Positions 12,133 through 23,001 of a stretch of 64,000 nt of DNA are shown piece by piece. The DNA is from Glebionis coronaria (lineage: Eukaryota > Streptophyta > Magnoliopsida > Asterales > Asteraceae): contig CM046878.1 in the NCBI GenBank assembly GCA_025667525.1, positions 574,472,868-574,536,867 of the forward strand, read 5' to 3'. Under the pieces are notes generated by a model that saw nothing but the letters and a program-made list of their open reading frames with translations, had not been told where the DNA came from and made no database searches. Position 1 is the stretch's first letter; each line of letters opens with the position of its first letter. Position numbers and translations under genes: made by a program.

Positions 12133-13113
12133 ATAGTTTGGAGTCAAAAATTACAAGAAAACTTAATATGAGGCTTTAAGTACAACTTGACCAACGTATT
12201 AACCGACTAACTAAATAGTTGGTTCATTCTATTAACAATCATTAACAATTACAAAGTAAAAATAAAAAAGTTTAACAATCATTAACAATTACAAAATAAA
12301 AAATAAAAAGTTTAACAATTATTAGAGTTACAAAATCAAAAAAAAAATTAAAATCATTAACAATTACTACAAAATAATTTTTTTTAACAATCATTAATAA
12401 CTACAAAATAAAAAAAATTTAACCGTCGTTAATAAATATAAAATAAAATAAAAAAGTTTAAGAAATCATAAACGTTTCAACTTCGGCTCAAAGTTATGAA
12501 TAGAGTTTAAGATTCATGATTCCATACGACGTTGATGACATAAGACGATACTAAACACGTATACTTCATTTAATTAGCCGATGTGTGATTCCATGTTAGA
12601 GTCTATTACAAACAAAAATTTACAAAATGTATCTAAACTTACGATTGAGAAATGTATAACTATTAGTAATAATTTTTTAAAGTAACTATAGCTAAGAACA
12701 CAAATATTAAGAATACCTATATAGATAATGCCAATTTTTCATATATTTCATACATTATATTTTCTCACTAAAACTAAAAAGAAAATAGCCATCTAAGAAA
12801 CATAAAGTAAACTATGTAAGAGTTAAGACATAGATGCGTGTGTGTTCGACTAAAGTAAGTGAAGCTAAACATGTTTATTTTAAGTTAAATAAAAGATTAT
12901 TTAAGAGTTAAGACATAAATGCGTGTGTGTTTGACATTGCAAGCCGACTATCTTTTTGGATAACCTAAATAAAAGATTATATTTCTTTCTAGTATTCAAA
13001 CTTCTTTTATTTCTTTCTAGTATTCAAACTCAAAGAATTCTAAATATTTTCATCCTAAAAGGCTAGATAAGCTTTTACATCGAATCAACCGCTGAAACAA
13101 GTAAGCTTAGTTT
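12133..13113. other. Intergenic, AT-rich, no gene seen
   Basis: Contains a degenerate A-rich tandem repeat with unit about 40 bp built on TTTAACAATCATTAACAAT and ACAAAATAAAAA (12225-12470, about five copies), and a two-copy repeat of GTTAAGACATA(G/A)ATGCGTGTG (12815 and 12905). No ORF or RNA gene is supported. Confidence 0.7.
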
Positions 13114-13391
13114 CAGTGGCGGAACCAGGAAGTTGAAAGAGTGAGGGCAAAAAAAAAAAATTTGGACAAAAGTCGTTGTATACACCAAAATAAATATATA
13201 AATATAAGGTTTTTACATTGTTTTTTTTTCTTTTTTGAGCAATTTAAAAGTTTTTACGTTGATTTATTTCCGAGTGGAGGGCAATTCGATTTTCTAATAA
13301 GGTACACTTTAATAAAATAGTCCTAAAAAATTTACACTAAAATTTGATTTTTTTTTGCGAGCCCGACACCTTCTACATAGTCCCGCCCCTG
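13114..13391. mobile_element. hAT-type MITE, 278 bp, 8-bp TSD
   Basis: Ends CAGTGGCGGAAC / reverse complement CAGGGGCGGGAC. Flanks CTTAGTTT (13106-13113) and CTCAGTTT (13392-13399) form an 8-bp duplication with one mismatch, the hAT signature. Non-coding; the interior has A runs and TTT-rich tracts. Confidence 0.85.
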
Positions 13392-13564
13392 CTCAGTTTG
13401 CATGTTCCCACACGAAACTTTCTAATTTAACAATTAGAAACTTAAAATAAAAAGTTTAGGAAATCTTCTAAGTTCTCAACGTTCATTCGACACCAAATAA
13501 GGATCTAAGTTTTACTCGATGCAAATTCAACGTGGAATACAGAGTATTATTTTAAACTCAAGCA

Positions 13565-14095
13565 TAGTCACACGAAACGTGGTACGCTGCGGTACGGACA
13601 CGAAAAACGTACGCGAGGTCTTAAAATTCGGTACAAAATGGGTAGGCTCATTCCGGTACGCCCCGGTTCGCTTCGGTTCGACGTACCACATAATTCGGTA
13701 CGATGTACCCAATTTGGTATTACGTACCATATTAATAATCTGCGGAAGTGCATGGATTTAGTAGGTGTTTATGGAATATGAATAGGTTGAGTAGAAAATT
13801 AGTAATAATCTGAAATGAAAAGGTGGAAGTAATGAGTGGTTAAAAGTAGATTTAATAAATAATTGTACATTGGGAGTGTAAATAATCGTACCGCTACACT
13901 TTGGTACGACGTACCGATCCATTCCGGTACGCCGTACCGATCCATTTCGGTACGCCGTACCGATCCATTCCAGTACGTCGACTCCATATACTTTGGTACG
14001 CTGATTGATGATGTATGGAAACGCCGAATATGACGATCCAGATCGCGATCCCGAGCGATCTGAGTCACGATCGTACCGCGTTTAGGTACGTACAA
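13565..14095. repeat. GGTACG-rich palindromic repeat cluster
   Basis: Two GC-rich blocks (13575-13735 and 13885-14090) flank an AT-rich centre. The right block has a head-to-tail ~26-bp repeat with core GGTACGCCGTACCGATCCAT (13910-13980, about three copies), and both blocks carry GTACGnCGTAC palindromes. It resembles other fold-back units here (7948, 22662) but no matching termini or target duplication could be fixed. Confidence 0.55.
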
Positions 14096-14424
14096 TTCAA
14101 AACGCGAAAAGTCTTAAATTTTATCAGCTATTAATCCCGCTTAAGTCAACTCATGAATTTTGCAACTTCGACAAAAAGTCTTAAATTTTAAAATATGCGT
14201 GTGCACAAATATTATAATTGTACAAGTACATAAAACAAGACTTTACTCAAATAAATATTTACACTTTGACAATTACAAAATATATATATAAAGTGCATAG
14301 AATATATATATAATGAGAGGTGATTTGTATAATTCATAAATTGATTGACATATTCAAAATGTTTGTGTATTGACATTTATAACCTTACATTAATAGATTG
14401 TGCAAATTTCAACAAACATATTAA
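14096..14424. other. Intergenic; partly duplicated at 22505-22590
   Basis: No gene. 14160-14235 (ATGCGTGTGCACAAATATTAT...) matches 22510-22590 (ATGCATGTGCACAAATATCAT...) in direct orientation, so a local duplication spans the interval between. Confidence 0.6.
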
Positions 14425-15054
14425 GAGGGCGTTTGGTTCATAAGTTAAAAAACCTAGTATTTGGAATTTGGGTGTTTTTTTAGTTATTCAGTAATTCAAA
14501 ACTACAAAATTGAAAACTATCGTCGTGTTTGGTTGACAATTTTTTGGGAAAAAATTTCCAAGTATCTTTTTTTTAAATGACTCAAGTACCCTTTTATCAT
14601 ATATTACAAACCCAATTCTTTTTTTATAAAAAAACACAAACGAATTTCTAGTTGGATTAATCTAGCTAAAAAAAAAAAAATCACAAACTCAATTCTTTTT
14701 TCGTAAACTTGATGAGCAACAGAAGTTCATATATGAGTTAAACTATAATATGTATAATCAAAATGAAAAATTAATATCTAACTTATACGTAGTAATTTCC
14801 AAGGTTTTAATCCATCCATAAACCACGTATCATTTGTGAGTAAAATTGAACAAATGAAATTGACTTGAATCATATGAAGACAAACAAGATCAAATAAAAT
14901 TACGTGCTTAGATAAAAAAGATAACTAACCTTCTTTCTATACTTATTACAAAAATTTATTACAATTAGATCATAATAATATCATGCACAATATTGGAACA
15001 TGAGCTATAAAATCGAAAGTGCTAATAAAATTTGGAAAAATACAATCAAACTTA

Positions 15055-15335
15055 GGGCATCCACTATGGTAGGTTTATTAATATGTTTATGAATAGGTTT
15101 AAAAAGCTATGAAGAGGTCTAAGAACTTGTTAACCATAGTGAAGAACCATTTCATGCTTATGTGGCATGAAGAGGTTCATAATCCTAGACCTCTTCATAA
15201 TTAAATGCATTTAATTAATATATGAGGTTTATAAATTTTGTGAGAATTCTACATAGTGAGGATAGGTTGAAGGTTAATAAATTAATGCTATGATGCAAGT
15301 ATAACCTATTAATAAGTTCACCATAAGAGATGCTC
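15055..15335. mobile_element. PIF/Harbinger MITE, 281 bp, TSD TTA
   Basis: Termini GGGCATCCACTATGGT and (reverse complement) GAGCATCTCTTATGGT, flanked by TTA at 15052-15054 and 15336-15338. A same-length relative lies at 23146-23426. Non-coding. Confidence 0.8.
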
Positions 15336-15409
15336 TTATATGAATACATAGATTTGTGCTCGTAAACCCATGTTTACATCAAAGATAAAAATGAAATAAA
15401 AAAGAAAAC

Positions 15410-15934
15410 TGTTAAAAAATATAAAGTCAAACACCAAAAAGTTACCCAGAAGAACTTTATTAACTAATCAAGAACAGTCCCCAAACGGATGCTGTTCAAC
15501 ATACAAACCAAAGCAGATAGTCCCCAAACGGATGCTATCTCAAAACATACATCAAGAACAAAAAGAAACATAAACAGCTAAACTAACTAAGATCCATACG
15601 TCTACATTTAGGTCGTATGGATCTATTTAGGATTTAATGGAAGGTTTGATTGGGGTGAGTGAGGATGAGAGGATGAGAGTGGTGGTTGAGAGAGATAAGA
15701 GGATGTGTGTGTGTTGTGTCTCTCACACAAAGCTGCGTATCCAAGTTTATATCAACCCTAGTCAACTTAAGTCGCTCCAGTCAACAAACAAAACTCAAAT
15801 ATGCACCTTTGGTCCCTGCACAAATCACAAACAACAAAAACAAGCCCCAACGGCTAATAACGTTATAAAAAAGATACATAAGTACCCCTTCAAGCTTATG
15901 AACTTGTCATAAACCATAAATCATATTTCCAACA
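15410..15934 (-). repeat. 3' LTR of the copia element, 525 bp
   Basis: In element orientation it begins TGTTGGAAATATG right after the polypurine tract and ends TTTTTAACA. The inner 161 bp (15410-15570) recur at 21293-21453. A TATA-like GATATAAAC lies near 15745. Short direct repeats of AGTCCCCAAACGGATGCT flank 15476-15540. Confidence 0.85.
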
Positions 15935-15944
15935 CCCTTCCTCA
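15935..15944 (-). other. Polypurine tract of the copia element
   Basis: Element-strand GAGGAAGGG directly before the TGTTGG start of the 3' LTR; it primes plus-strand DNA synthesis. Confidence 0.75.
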
Positions 15945-15947
15945 AGA

Positions 15948-18374
15948 TCATAAGCCAAAGAAATTCTTTAAACATAATCTGGAGCATAAAGTTTTATGCT
16001 GATGATTTCCAAGGCCTTTAGTAAGAATGTCAGCAACTTGATTCTCAGAAGAGACCTTCACAGTCTTAATAAGACCAGATGCAACTTTTTCCCTTACCAA
16101 ATGAACATCAATATCAAAGTGCTTGGTTTTTTCATGCATAACAGGATTAGCTGCAATCTGAATTGCAGAGCTATTGTCACAAAACAACCAAGCAGGAATG
16201 GAAGAAGGAACATTGAGGTCCACAAGGATTTTGTTAAGCCACATGACTTCACATATAGCAGATGCCATAGCCCTGTATTCAGCCTCAGCAGAGGATCTGG
16301 AAAGGGTGGCCTGCTTTTTACTTTTCCAAGACACCAAGTTATTACAAATGAAAACACAGTACCCAGAAACAGACCTTCTTGTCATTTTACACTTAGCCCA
16401 ATCAGAGTCAGAAAACACTTTAATGGTTTTGGAATTAGACTTAGAGTAAGTTAAACCAGCACCAGGAGCATTTTTTAAATACCTGAGCACCCTAAGAGCA
16501 GCCTCAAAGTGAGACTGAAGAGGAGCATGCATATGTTGACTAAGGCAATGAACAGAATATGATATATCAGGTCTGGTATTGCAAAGGTAAATGAGTTTTC
16601 CAACAATCCTTTGATAACTGGTGATATTGGAAAGAAATTTATCATCAATACTTTCTTTATGAGCCAAAATGCCATTTTCAGTCATGGGAGTACATACAGG
16701 TTTGCAACCAAGTAAACCGTACTCATGCAGAAGCTCAATACAGTACTTTCTTTGGTTCAGACACAAGCCATTGTCAAGTTTTAAAACTTCTATTCCAAGA
16801 AAATACCTTAGATTACCCAAATCTTTGATTTTAAAACTCTGACTAAGAAGCATTTTAAACCTATCAATTTCACTATCGTTGTTGCCAGTCACAATGATAT
16901 CATCCACATAAACAAGCAAAACAAGAAAGATCCCATCTTTGTTCTTAGTGAACAAGGAGTGATCATTTTTACTTTGAACAAAACCAGCATTACTAAGAAA
17001 CTCAACAAGCTTTATATTCCACTGTCTAGGGGCCTGTTTAAGACCATATAAAGCCTTTTTTAGTTTGCAAACTCTCTTTTCATTTTTGTCAAAGAAACCA
17101 GGGGGAGGCAACATATAAACATCTTCAGTAAGATCACCATATAAGAAAGCATTGTTAATATCCATTTGGAAAATATTCCAAGTGTTTTGCACAGCGAGAT
17201 TTAGGACACACCTAATAGTACTCATTTTAACGACAAGACTGAAAATTTCATCATAATCAATCCCCTCTCTCTGCCCACAACCTTTAGCCACTAATCTGGC
17301 TTTATATCTTTCAATTTCACCATCAGGTTTATATTTGATTTTATAAACCCATTTGGAAGGTATGGCTTTCCTATTAATGGGCAGAGTAGTAAGGGTCCAA
17401 GTGTCATTAGAATACAAGGCTTCCATCTCATTGTTCATAGCATGCACCCAATTAACATTTTTAACAGCCTCAAGAAAGCAAGTAGGTTCAGCAGTCCTAT
17501 TGAGATTAGATATGAAACATCTATTGACTTCAGACAGTTTAGTATGGTTGGCATATCTGTTTAACCCATACTTAACCTTGTCATCCAAAACAAAATCATT
17601 CAACTTATCAGGTAATTTAGGCACTCTATTAGACCTTCTAGGATTAACAAGAGGCCTATCATCATCTGTTCTATTGCTGGAATCAAAGATGGGAACTTGG
17701 TTTTGAAAATTGCCCTCAGAAATGAATAGATTTTCATCCATTGATGATGCAGTATGGTTATCACTCTCAACTGGCTGCTCCTCTGCAGTATCAGTTGAAG
17801 AGTGATCCATAATTACCGTTCCTGCATCATCAGATGGTCCCCTTCCTTCATCATTGGGTCTTGAGACATTTTGGTTTTCAGAATCAAAAAAATCAAAAAA
17901 GGTTTTATTGTCAAACTCTTTATTCAAAACTTTATTCTTGGAATTCATTTTATAATGAAAAACATTTTCATAAAATTTAACATCTCTTGAAAAAAAGAAA
18001 CTTCTATTTTCTAAACTCAAAACTTTGTAAGCCTTTTTTGTACTAGAGTAACCAATTAAAATGCATTTTTCAGATTTATGAGAAAACTTATCATGATTGT
18101 TCAAAATACTAGCAAAACATAAACATCCAAAACATCTCAGATGGGAAAGGGATGGTTCCCTATCATACAGCATACTAAAAGGAGATTTACCAGCAAGAAC
18201 AGAAGATGGAAGCCTGTTAATTAAGTAGGTAGCAGTTAAAATACACTCAGTCCAAAGATATAAAGGAATACCACTCTGAAACAAAAGAGTTCTAGCCACA
18301 TTAAGCAGATGTCTGTGCTTTCTCTCAGCAATCCCATTTTGCTGAGGAGAGTAAGCACAAGAGGTTTGGTGCAC
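15948..18374 (-). CDS. copia pol: integrase C-terminus, reverse transcriptase, RNase H
   Basis: An 808-codon frame that starts inside the integrase core (SPQQNGIAERKHR, with the catalytic-region Glu). It continues through a variable linker (residues ~130-250), the RT from about 310 (WVYKIKYKPDGEIERYKARL, QMDINNAFLYGDL) with catalytic YVDDIIV at about 489, and RNase H (SDSDWAKCKMTRRSVSGY; SSAEAEYRA; DILTKGLG at the end). The Met at 18374 is not a real start: the frame is the continuation of the gag-integrase ORF upstream, separated only by a one-base loss in an A/T homopolymer (18391-18396). All catalytic blocks look intact. Lineage within copia is not assigned. Confidence 0.9.
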   Translation of the reverse strand: MHQTSCAYSPQQNGIAERKHRHLLNVARTLLFQSGIPLYLWTECILTATYLINRLPSSVLAGKSPFSMLYDREPSLSHLRCFGCLCFASILNNHDKFSHKSEKCILIGYSSTKKAYKVLSLENRSFFFSRDVKFYENVFHYKMNSKNKVLNKEFDNKTFFDFFDSENQNVSRPNDEGRGPSDDAGTVIMDHSSTDTAEEQPVESDNHTASSMDENLFISEGNFQNQVPIFDSSNRTDDDRPLVNPRRSNRVPKLPDKLNDFVLDDKVKYGLNRYANHTKLSEVNRCFISNLNRTAEPTCFLEAVKNVNWVHAMNNEMEALYSNDTWTLTTLPINRKAIPSKWVYKIKYKPDGEIERYKARLVAKGCGQREGIDYDEIFSLVVKMSTIRCVLNLAVQNTWNIFQMDINNAFLYGDLTEDVYMLPPPGFFDKNEKRVCKLKKALYGLKQAPRQWNIKLVEFLSNAGFVQSKNDHSLFTKNKDGIFLVLLVYVDDIIVTGNNDSEIDRFKMLLSQSFKIKDLGNLRYFLGIEVLKLDNGLCLNQRKYCIELLHEYGLLGCKPVCTPMTENGILAHKESIDDKFLSNITSYQRIVGKLIYLCNTRPDISYSVHCLSQHMHAPLQSHFEAALRVLRYLKNAPGAGLTYSKSNSKTIKVFSDSDWAKCKMTRRSVSGYCVFICNNLVSWKSKKQATLSRSSAEAEYRAMASAICEVMWLNKILVDLNVPSSIPAWLFCDNSSAIQIAANPVMHEKTKHFDIDVHLVREKVASGLIKTVKVSSENQVADILTKGLGNHQHKTLCSRLCLKNFFGL

Positions 18375-18388
18375 AATACCTTTTTCTT

Positions 18389-20494
18389 TTAAAAAATGTC
18401 CATTTTACTGTTTATGAACTCAGTCCCATTATCAGACCTTATAATTTTAACCCTCTTTTGAAATTGGTTGAAGATAAGATTAACAAAATCTTCAAAGTAT
18501 TTAAACACTTCATCCTTAGATTTGATTAAATAAACCCAAACAGCTCTTGAAAAATCATCAACAATGGTAAGAAAGTACCTAAACCCTTCCTTAGAGGTAA
18601 CCCGGTAGGGTCCCCATAAGTCTAGATGGATGAGATCACCCACCATTTTAGACGTATGATTACTCAAGGGAAAGGGTTCTCTAGTCTGCTTAGAAAAGTG
18701 ACAAATATCACAAGGAGTAATGTGTTCAGGTTTACTTATTTTAAGAGAATCTTTTAGGACATGTAAGACATTATCAGAAGGATGACCAAGACGATTGTGC
18801 CAAACATTTTTGGAAACATGAAAACAAGCAACAGATAAATTACTCTTAATTTGAGGTAACTTACATTCAGAATCAAACAAATATAAGCCATCACACTCAT
18901 TACCAATCCCCAGAATATTTTCCCTTTTCAAATCCTGGATAATACAGTTATGTTCAGTAAAACCAACATGAAGCTTGCTATCTTTGATCAACTTGTTAAC
19001 AGACAACAGACTAACAGTGTAATCAGGTATAACCAAAACATCAAATAAGACCACATTACTAGTAAGTTTAAGGTTACCAATACAAGTGATTTTAGCAACA
19101 GTCCCATTGGGATGACCAACAGTAATGTTTAAGTCAGAAATATCAATCACATGTGTCATGTTTTTAGTGGAATTAGTGATGTGTTGATTAGCCCCAGAGT
19201 CAATTATCCAACCAAAATTGATTTTAATCCCATTATAATTGATCTTAGCAACAAAAAACTTATAAAAGTGATTGTTAAAAAACACATTTCCATTAAAGAA
19301 ACTAAACTTAGTACCTGCCATGTTATCTTGAACACCACAATTCTCCTTTTCACTGATTAGATTCATGAGTTTGGCAATTTGGTCATTGGTAAAGGGTAAA
19401 GTGGTGTTAGAACTCTGAGTATCAACACTGTTACTGGAACCAACTCTGTTATTATTATTCACTTTAAAGGGAGTCCTATTGTTACCAGTATTAGAATTCT
19501 TTTTATATCCAGGAGGATATCCAATTAACTCAAAACATCTGTCAACAGTATGACCTTTCATATTGCAATTAGTACATAACAAAGAGTTGTAATTGTTCCG
19601 GTTTCCCCCATTGCTGTTATTACTATTGGAAAACTGATTTGAAAACTGATTTGACTGATTTCTGTTTCCCCCATTGTTACCATTAAAAAACTGATTTGAA
19701 TTTCTGTTGTTAGAAGATCTATTCTGATTCTGATTTTTGGGAAAATCATTGGCTTTAGCAGCAAAGGAGGAAACCTGGGGTTTTGAGACCCCAGAACTAG
19801 AGTTAAGACCCCTATGGGACTCTTCTCTACACACAATGACAAAGGCATCCTTAACATCAGGTAAAACAGGTTGGGTCAATAAGGAACTTCTTATAGGTTG
19901 ATAAACTTCATCCAAACCCATTAAAAACTGCATTAATTTCATAAGTTGTTGGTGTTTACTAGACTCAGCTCTAGCAATGCAAGTACAAGGAGAAAACTTG
20001 GTAAGAATATCAAACTCTCTCCATAGAGAGTTCAATTTGTGATAATACTCAGACACAGATAAACCATTTTGTTTGAAATTATTGATTTTCTGAATCAAAT
20101 TAAACAGAATTGAACCATCAAGTTTATCATAAGTCTCCCTAAGTTCATTCCAAACCTCAGCAGCATTTTCAGAATACACTTGACTTAAATAAAGATCTTC
20201 AGATATACAACTTAATAACCAAGACAATACCACAGCATTACACCTATCCCATTGATTAGAAAGAGCCTCACTATTAGCATAAGCAGTTTTAACACAAGTA
20301 CCATCAACAAATCCCATTTTATTTCTAGCTTGTAAAGCAATTTTGACAGCATTAGCCCAAAGTCTATAATTGTCACAACCAGTAAGCTTAATACTAACAA
20401 GAGCCCCAAGATTATGATCATTAGGTTGCAAATGCAAAGGATTGCCAACATCTAAAGAACTAATCAACACAGGAGTAGGAGCAGGAGTAGTCAT
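18389..20494 (-). CDS. copia gag, protease and integrase N-terminal half
   Basis: About 700 codons, taking the Met at 20494 (MTTPAPTPVLISSLD) as start because the 21 upstream codons are hydrophobic leader-like sequence unlike gag. Order: gag core (IKLTGCDNYRLWANAVKIAL; LWREFDILTKFSPC), an Asn/Gln-rich stretch, nucleocapsid knuckle CTNCNMKGHTVDRC, protease active site WIIDSGANQH, integrase zinc motif (HNRLGHPS ... CDICHFSKQ) and the start of the catalytic core (DLWGPYRV, RSDNGTEF). It stops at TAA (18389) just after the frameshift at A-run 18391-18396. Restoring one base joins it to the pol frame, so in the parent this was a single gag-pol polyprotein. Confidence 0.9.
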   Translation of the reverse strand: MTTPAPTPVLISSLDVGNPLHLQPNDHNLGALVSIKLTGCDNYRLWANAVKIALQARNKMGFVDGTCVKTAYANSEALSNQWDRCNAVVLSWLLSCISEDLYLSQVYSENAAEVWNELRETYDKLDGSILFNLIQKINNFKQNGLSVSEYYHKLNSLWREFDILTKFSPCTCIARAESSKHQQLMKLMQFLMGLDEVYQPIRSSLLTQPVLPDVKDAFVIVCREESHRGLNSSSGVSKPQVSSFAAKANDFPKNQNQNRSSNNRNSNQFFNGNNGGNRNQSNQFSNQFSNSNNSNGGNRNNYNSLLCTNCNMKGHTVDRCFELIGYPPGYKKNSNTGNNRTPFKVNNNNRVGSSNSVDTQSSNTTLPFTNDQIAKLMNLISEKENCGVQDNMAGTKFSFFNGNVFFNNHFYKFFVAKINYNGIKINFGWIIDSGANQHITNSTKNMTHVIDISDLNITVGHPNGTVAKITCIGNLKLTSNVVLFDVLVIPDYTVSLLSVNKLIKDSKLHVGFTEHNCIIQDLKRENILGIGNECDGLYLFDSECKLPQIKSNLSVACFHVSKNVWHNRLGHPSDNVLHVLKDSLKISKPEHITPCDICHFSKQTREPFPLSNHTSKMVGDLIHLDLWGPYRVTSKEGFRYFLTIVDDFSRAVWVYLIKSKDEVFKYFEDFVNLIFNQFQKRVKIIRSDNGTEFINSKMDIF

Positions 20495-20557
20495 AATGAA
20501 AAACAAGTAAACAACACAGAAGACAAACAAGCAAAGAACAAACAAATAAATCAACAA

Positions 20558-21280
20558 ATAATAAGGAGAGAGAGAACTTGAATCTCAAAAATCACCAAAT
20601 CTAGCTTGTGGACTGGGGTTGGCCAGAGCAGGTATCCACACCAGTCATGCTGGAGGGTCAAGGTGTTAACCGAACCCGTTTGCACCCACCTCACTAGATC
20701 AATGATCAAAAAGAGACAAGGACTTACAGTGCAATAAAGCGGAAGCAGAAACACCACTTGTGCTCTTGATTCACTTAGTCAAGAGACACAAGTGGAAAAT
20801 AGTACCAAATCCACCAGGGACAAACAACCAGAACCAAAAGCCAACAATTAGGGTTACACAAACCCTAATTTTAATCCAGCAACAATACTGAAGATACCAA
20901 ATCAAAAAGCCCCAAAAATTAAAAATTAGGGTTTCACAAACCCTAATTTTAAACTTTCAGAAACTAAGAGATTCAACCTCCAATGAAAAGAACCAGCTGC
21001 AGGAAGAGTTAGATAACAAGAATATAGTATAAAAACTTACCAATCAAGAAACCCTAATTTCTGATTTTAGGGTTTTTTGAAATAAATCAAAGAAATAGTA
21101 AATTAACCACGTTAGTCAATGATTAACGCTCAAAAAAGTAGTTCCCAAGCCAAAATTAGTGAAACCCCCAAAAAAGTTGAAACCCTAATTTTCAAAAAAA
21201 AAAATTTATAGATCAAATAATAACGTAGACCAAAAAACAAGATTTATCAAAAAACTTTATCCCAAAGAACAGAGCCTAAA
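20558..21280 (-). other. copia untranslated leader
   Basis: No gag frame extends here. It contains two copies of the block AATTAGGGTTTCACAAACCC / AATTAGGGTTACACAAACCC (about 20845 and 20930) and runs to the primer site. Confidence 0.6.
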
Positions 21281-21292
21281 GCTCTGATACCA
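21281..21292 (-). other. Primer binding site (tRNA-Met type) of the copia element
   Basis: Element-strand TGGTATCAGAGC directly adjoins the LTR end at 21293. Confidence 0.9.
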
Positions 21293-21453
21293 TGTTAAAA
21301 AATATAAAGTCAAACACCAAAAAGTTACCCAGAAGAACTTTATTAACTAATCAAGAACAGTCCCCAAACGGATGCTGTTCAACATACAAACCAAAGCAGA
21401 TAGTCCTCAAACGGATGCTATCTCAAAACATACATCAAGAACAAAAAGAAACA
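21293..21453 (-). repeat. Truncated 5' LTR of the copia element, 161 bp
   Basis: Matches 15410-15570 over 161 bp and then breaks off; the remaining 364 bp present in the 3' LTR are absent. The lost part would contain the promoter, so this copy should not be self-transcribed. Confidence 0.85.
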
Positions 21454-21796
21454 TTATCTATCTATTAGAAGTAAGAAAGAGTTATGCAAAATTAAATACT
21501 AAAGAAATTAATGACGAAAAATGACAGATCTATGAAGTAGTTTAGAAGAGGAGTATGATTTAATTTTGATATGTAAAAATGTGATGGGGAAGAAAGGTGA
21601 AGATGATAAAGGGGTAAGTATTTCTATTTAAGACACTTTAAATTTCACATTGAAATCCACTCCTCATCAGATGAGTTAAAAAAACGTCTTATTTAATGTA
21701 TTTAAAATGTAAAAACTCACTCATTTTTGTAACCAAACACGATGAGGGGGTGATATTAAAATTCAAAACATACACATTTGCCAACCAAACAGCCCC

Positions 21797-22653
21797 TAAG
21801 AGTAAAAATGTTAACACATAATATTTTAATTGTGTCAATTAACTTATGAAATGTGCAAATAAACTCCCTAAATTCTCCTCCCTAAATTGTCCTGGTAAGG
21901 CCATGATTATTTGTAAATGTGTATGGTGTGTTTGATATGTCCCACATATAAATGCCAATATATGGTTGATAAGGGATTCTTCATATTATTCAATTTTCTT
22001 ATTCATCTTGTAACAAATAAAACTTTATTTTTCAACTTCGCGAAGATACCATAAAGATTTTGCTATTTGAAAAGACATCTGATGAAACAACCTCCTCCAA
22101 AAAAACATTTAATGGAACTTTAATAGACAACCGAGTTAAACCAGTTGGTTAAAAGCTGATTAATTGTTGCATAGGTGTTACAGGGTCATCAACCTTATAA
22201 GATCAAATAAATGGGTCAACTGTGGTGAAAGGCGGTCAACTATGCCGAAAACCTACAAACCTTGTCAAAAGTAACCAAATTCACTGTAACTTATTTTGAT
22301 CAGTTATATTAACTTTTTATATCTATTACAAGTTGCTTTTAAAAAACTCTTACACGATACTTAAAACTCACCGAAAATACTCAAAACTAATTGAAAATAA
22401 ACAAATTCTGTCAAAAATGCTAATCTATAATCACAATTAATTCTACGTATATCGATTACAAGCTATAAAGTGATCCATGATCACATTCTCACGATATTCA
22501 CAACCTTGACATAGAGTCTTAAAAGTTTAAGGTATGCATGTGCACAAATATCATAATCATAGAAGTACAGAAAACAAAACCTTAAGGTGAAAGATAGAAA
22601 ATGTATAAACCATGATAATTTTTAATTGTCTATGGTGTGTATGATATGTCCCA
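21797..22653. other. Intergenic, no gene seen
   Basis: AT-rich. TATGGTGTGTTTGATATGTC at 21928 recurs at 22632 (TATGGTGTGTATGATATGTC), and 22510-22590 matches 14160-14235. No ORF or RNA gene is supported. Confidence 0.6.
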
Positions 22654-22661
22654 TATAGAAG

Positions 22662-23001
22662 TAGGGCTGAGCATCGGTCCGGGACCGGACTGGACCGGTT
22701 AAGACCGGACCGGACCGAGGATCGAAATGGTCCAAAACTCGGGATCGAGACCGAACCGAAATAGTCCGGTTCGGTTTGGGTTGGTCCGGTGCGGTTCGGT
22801 CCTCGATCCGTTCCGGTCTTATTAGGCATAATCGACAAGATTTTGATAAGACCTAACCGGATCGGACCGAACCGAGGACCGAATTCGTCTAAAACCTCGG
22901 ACCGAGTACCGGATCGAAATTGTTCAGTCCGGTTCGATTCGGTCCGGTCCGGTCTAGTTTTCCGGTCTGGATCGATTTTAGGTCTGTCGTGCTCGGCCCT
23001 A
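22662..23001. mobile_element. hAT-type foldback MITE, 340 bp, CCGGTCCG-rich
   Basis: Ends TAGGGCTGAGCA / reverse complement TAGGGCCGAGCA, flanked by TATAGAAG (22654-22661) and GATAGAAG (23002-23009), an 8-bp duplication with one mismatch. The interior is almost wholly alternating GGTCCGGT / ACCGGACC blocks, which fold back extensively; short ORFs across it are by-products of these repeats. A second copy lies at 27359-27627. Confidence 0.85.

Larger units (their letters stand above)
15410..21453 (-). mobile_element. Ty1/copia retrotransposon, nearly intact, 5' LTR truncated
   Basis: Minus-strand order: 5' LTR remnant (21293-21453), tRNA-Met primer site (21281-21292), leader, gag-protease-integrase-RT-RNase H reading (20494 down to 15948), polypurine tract, 3' LTR (15410-15934). 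The 161 bp shared by both LTRs differ at only one place (AGTCCCC/AGTCCTC), suggesting a recent insertion. The 5' LTR lacks about 364 bp at its outer end and no target duplication is present (AAAAC versus TTATC), so the outer end was lost after, or during, insertion. Confidence 0.9.
14425..21796. mobile_element. PIF/Harbinger-like TIR element, split by a copia insertion
   Basis: Left end GAGGGCGTTTGGTTC and the reverse complement of the right end GGGGCTGTTTGGTTGG are alike, and an inner pair also matches (ATCGTCGTGTTTGGTTGAC left; CTCATCGTGTTTGGTTAC right). TAAGAG follows the right end and lies across the left end, so a TAA duplication fits PIF/Harbinger, but the exact edge is uncertain. Without the copia element (15410-21453) it would be about 1.3 kb, including the 281-bp MITE at 15055. 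No transposase frame; non-autonomous. Confidence 0.55.

Noticed and set aside
15410..15570. 161-bp LTR as the full LTR of the 15.4-21.4 kb copia element
   Set aside because: A polypurine tract and a TGTTGG start at 15934 show that the 3' LTR is 525 bp; only its inner part is shared with the truncated 5' LTR.
15637..15912. 91-codon plus-strand frame
   Set aside because: Lies in the copia 3' LTR and matches no domain; chance open frame.
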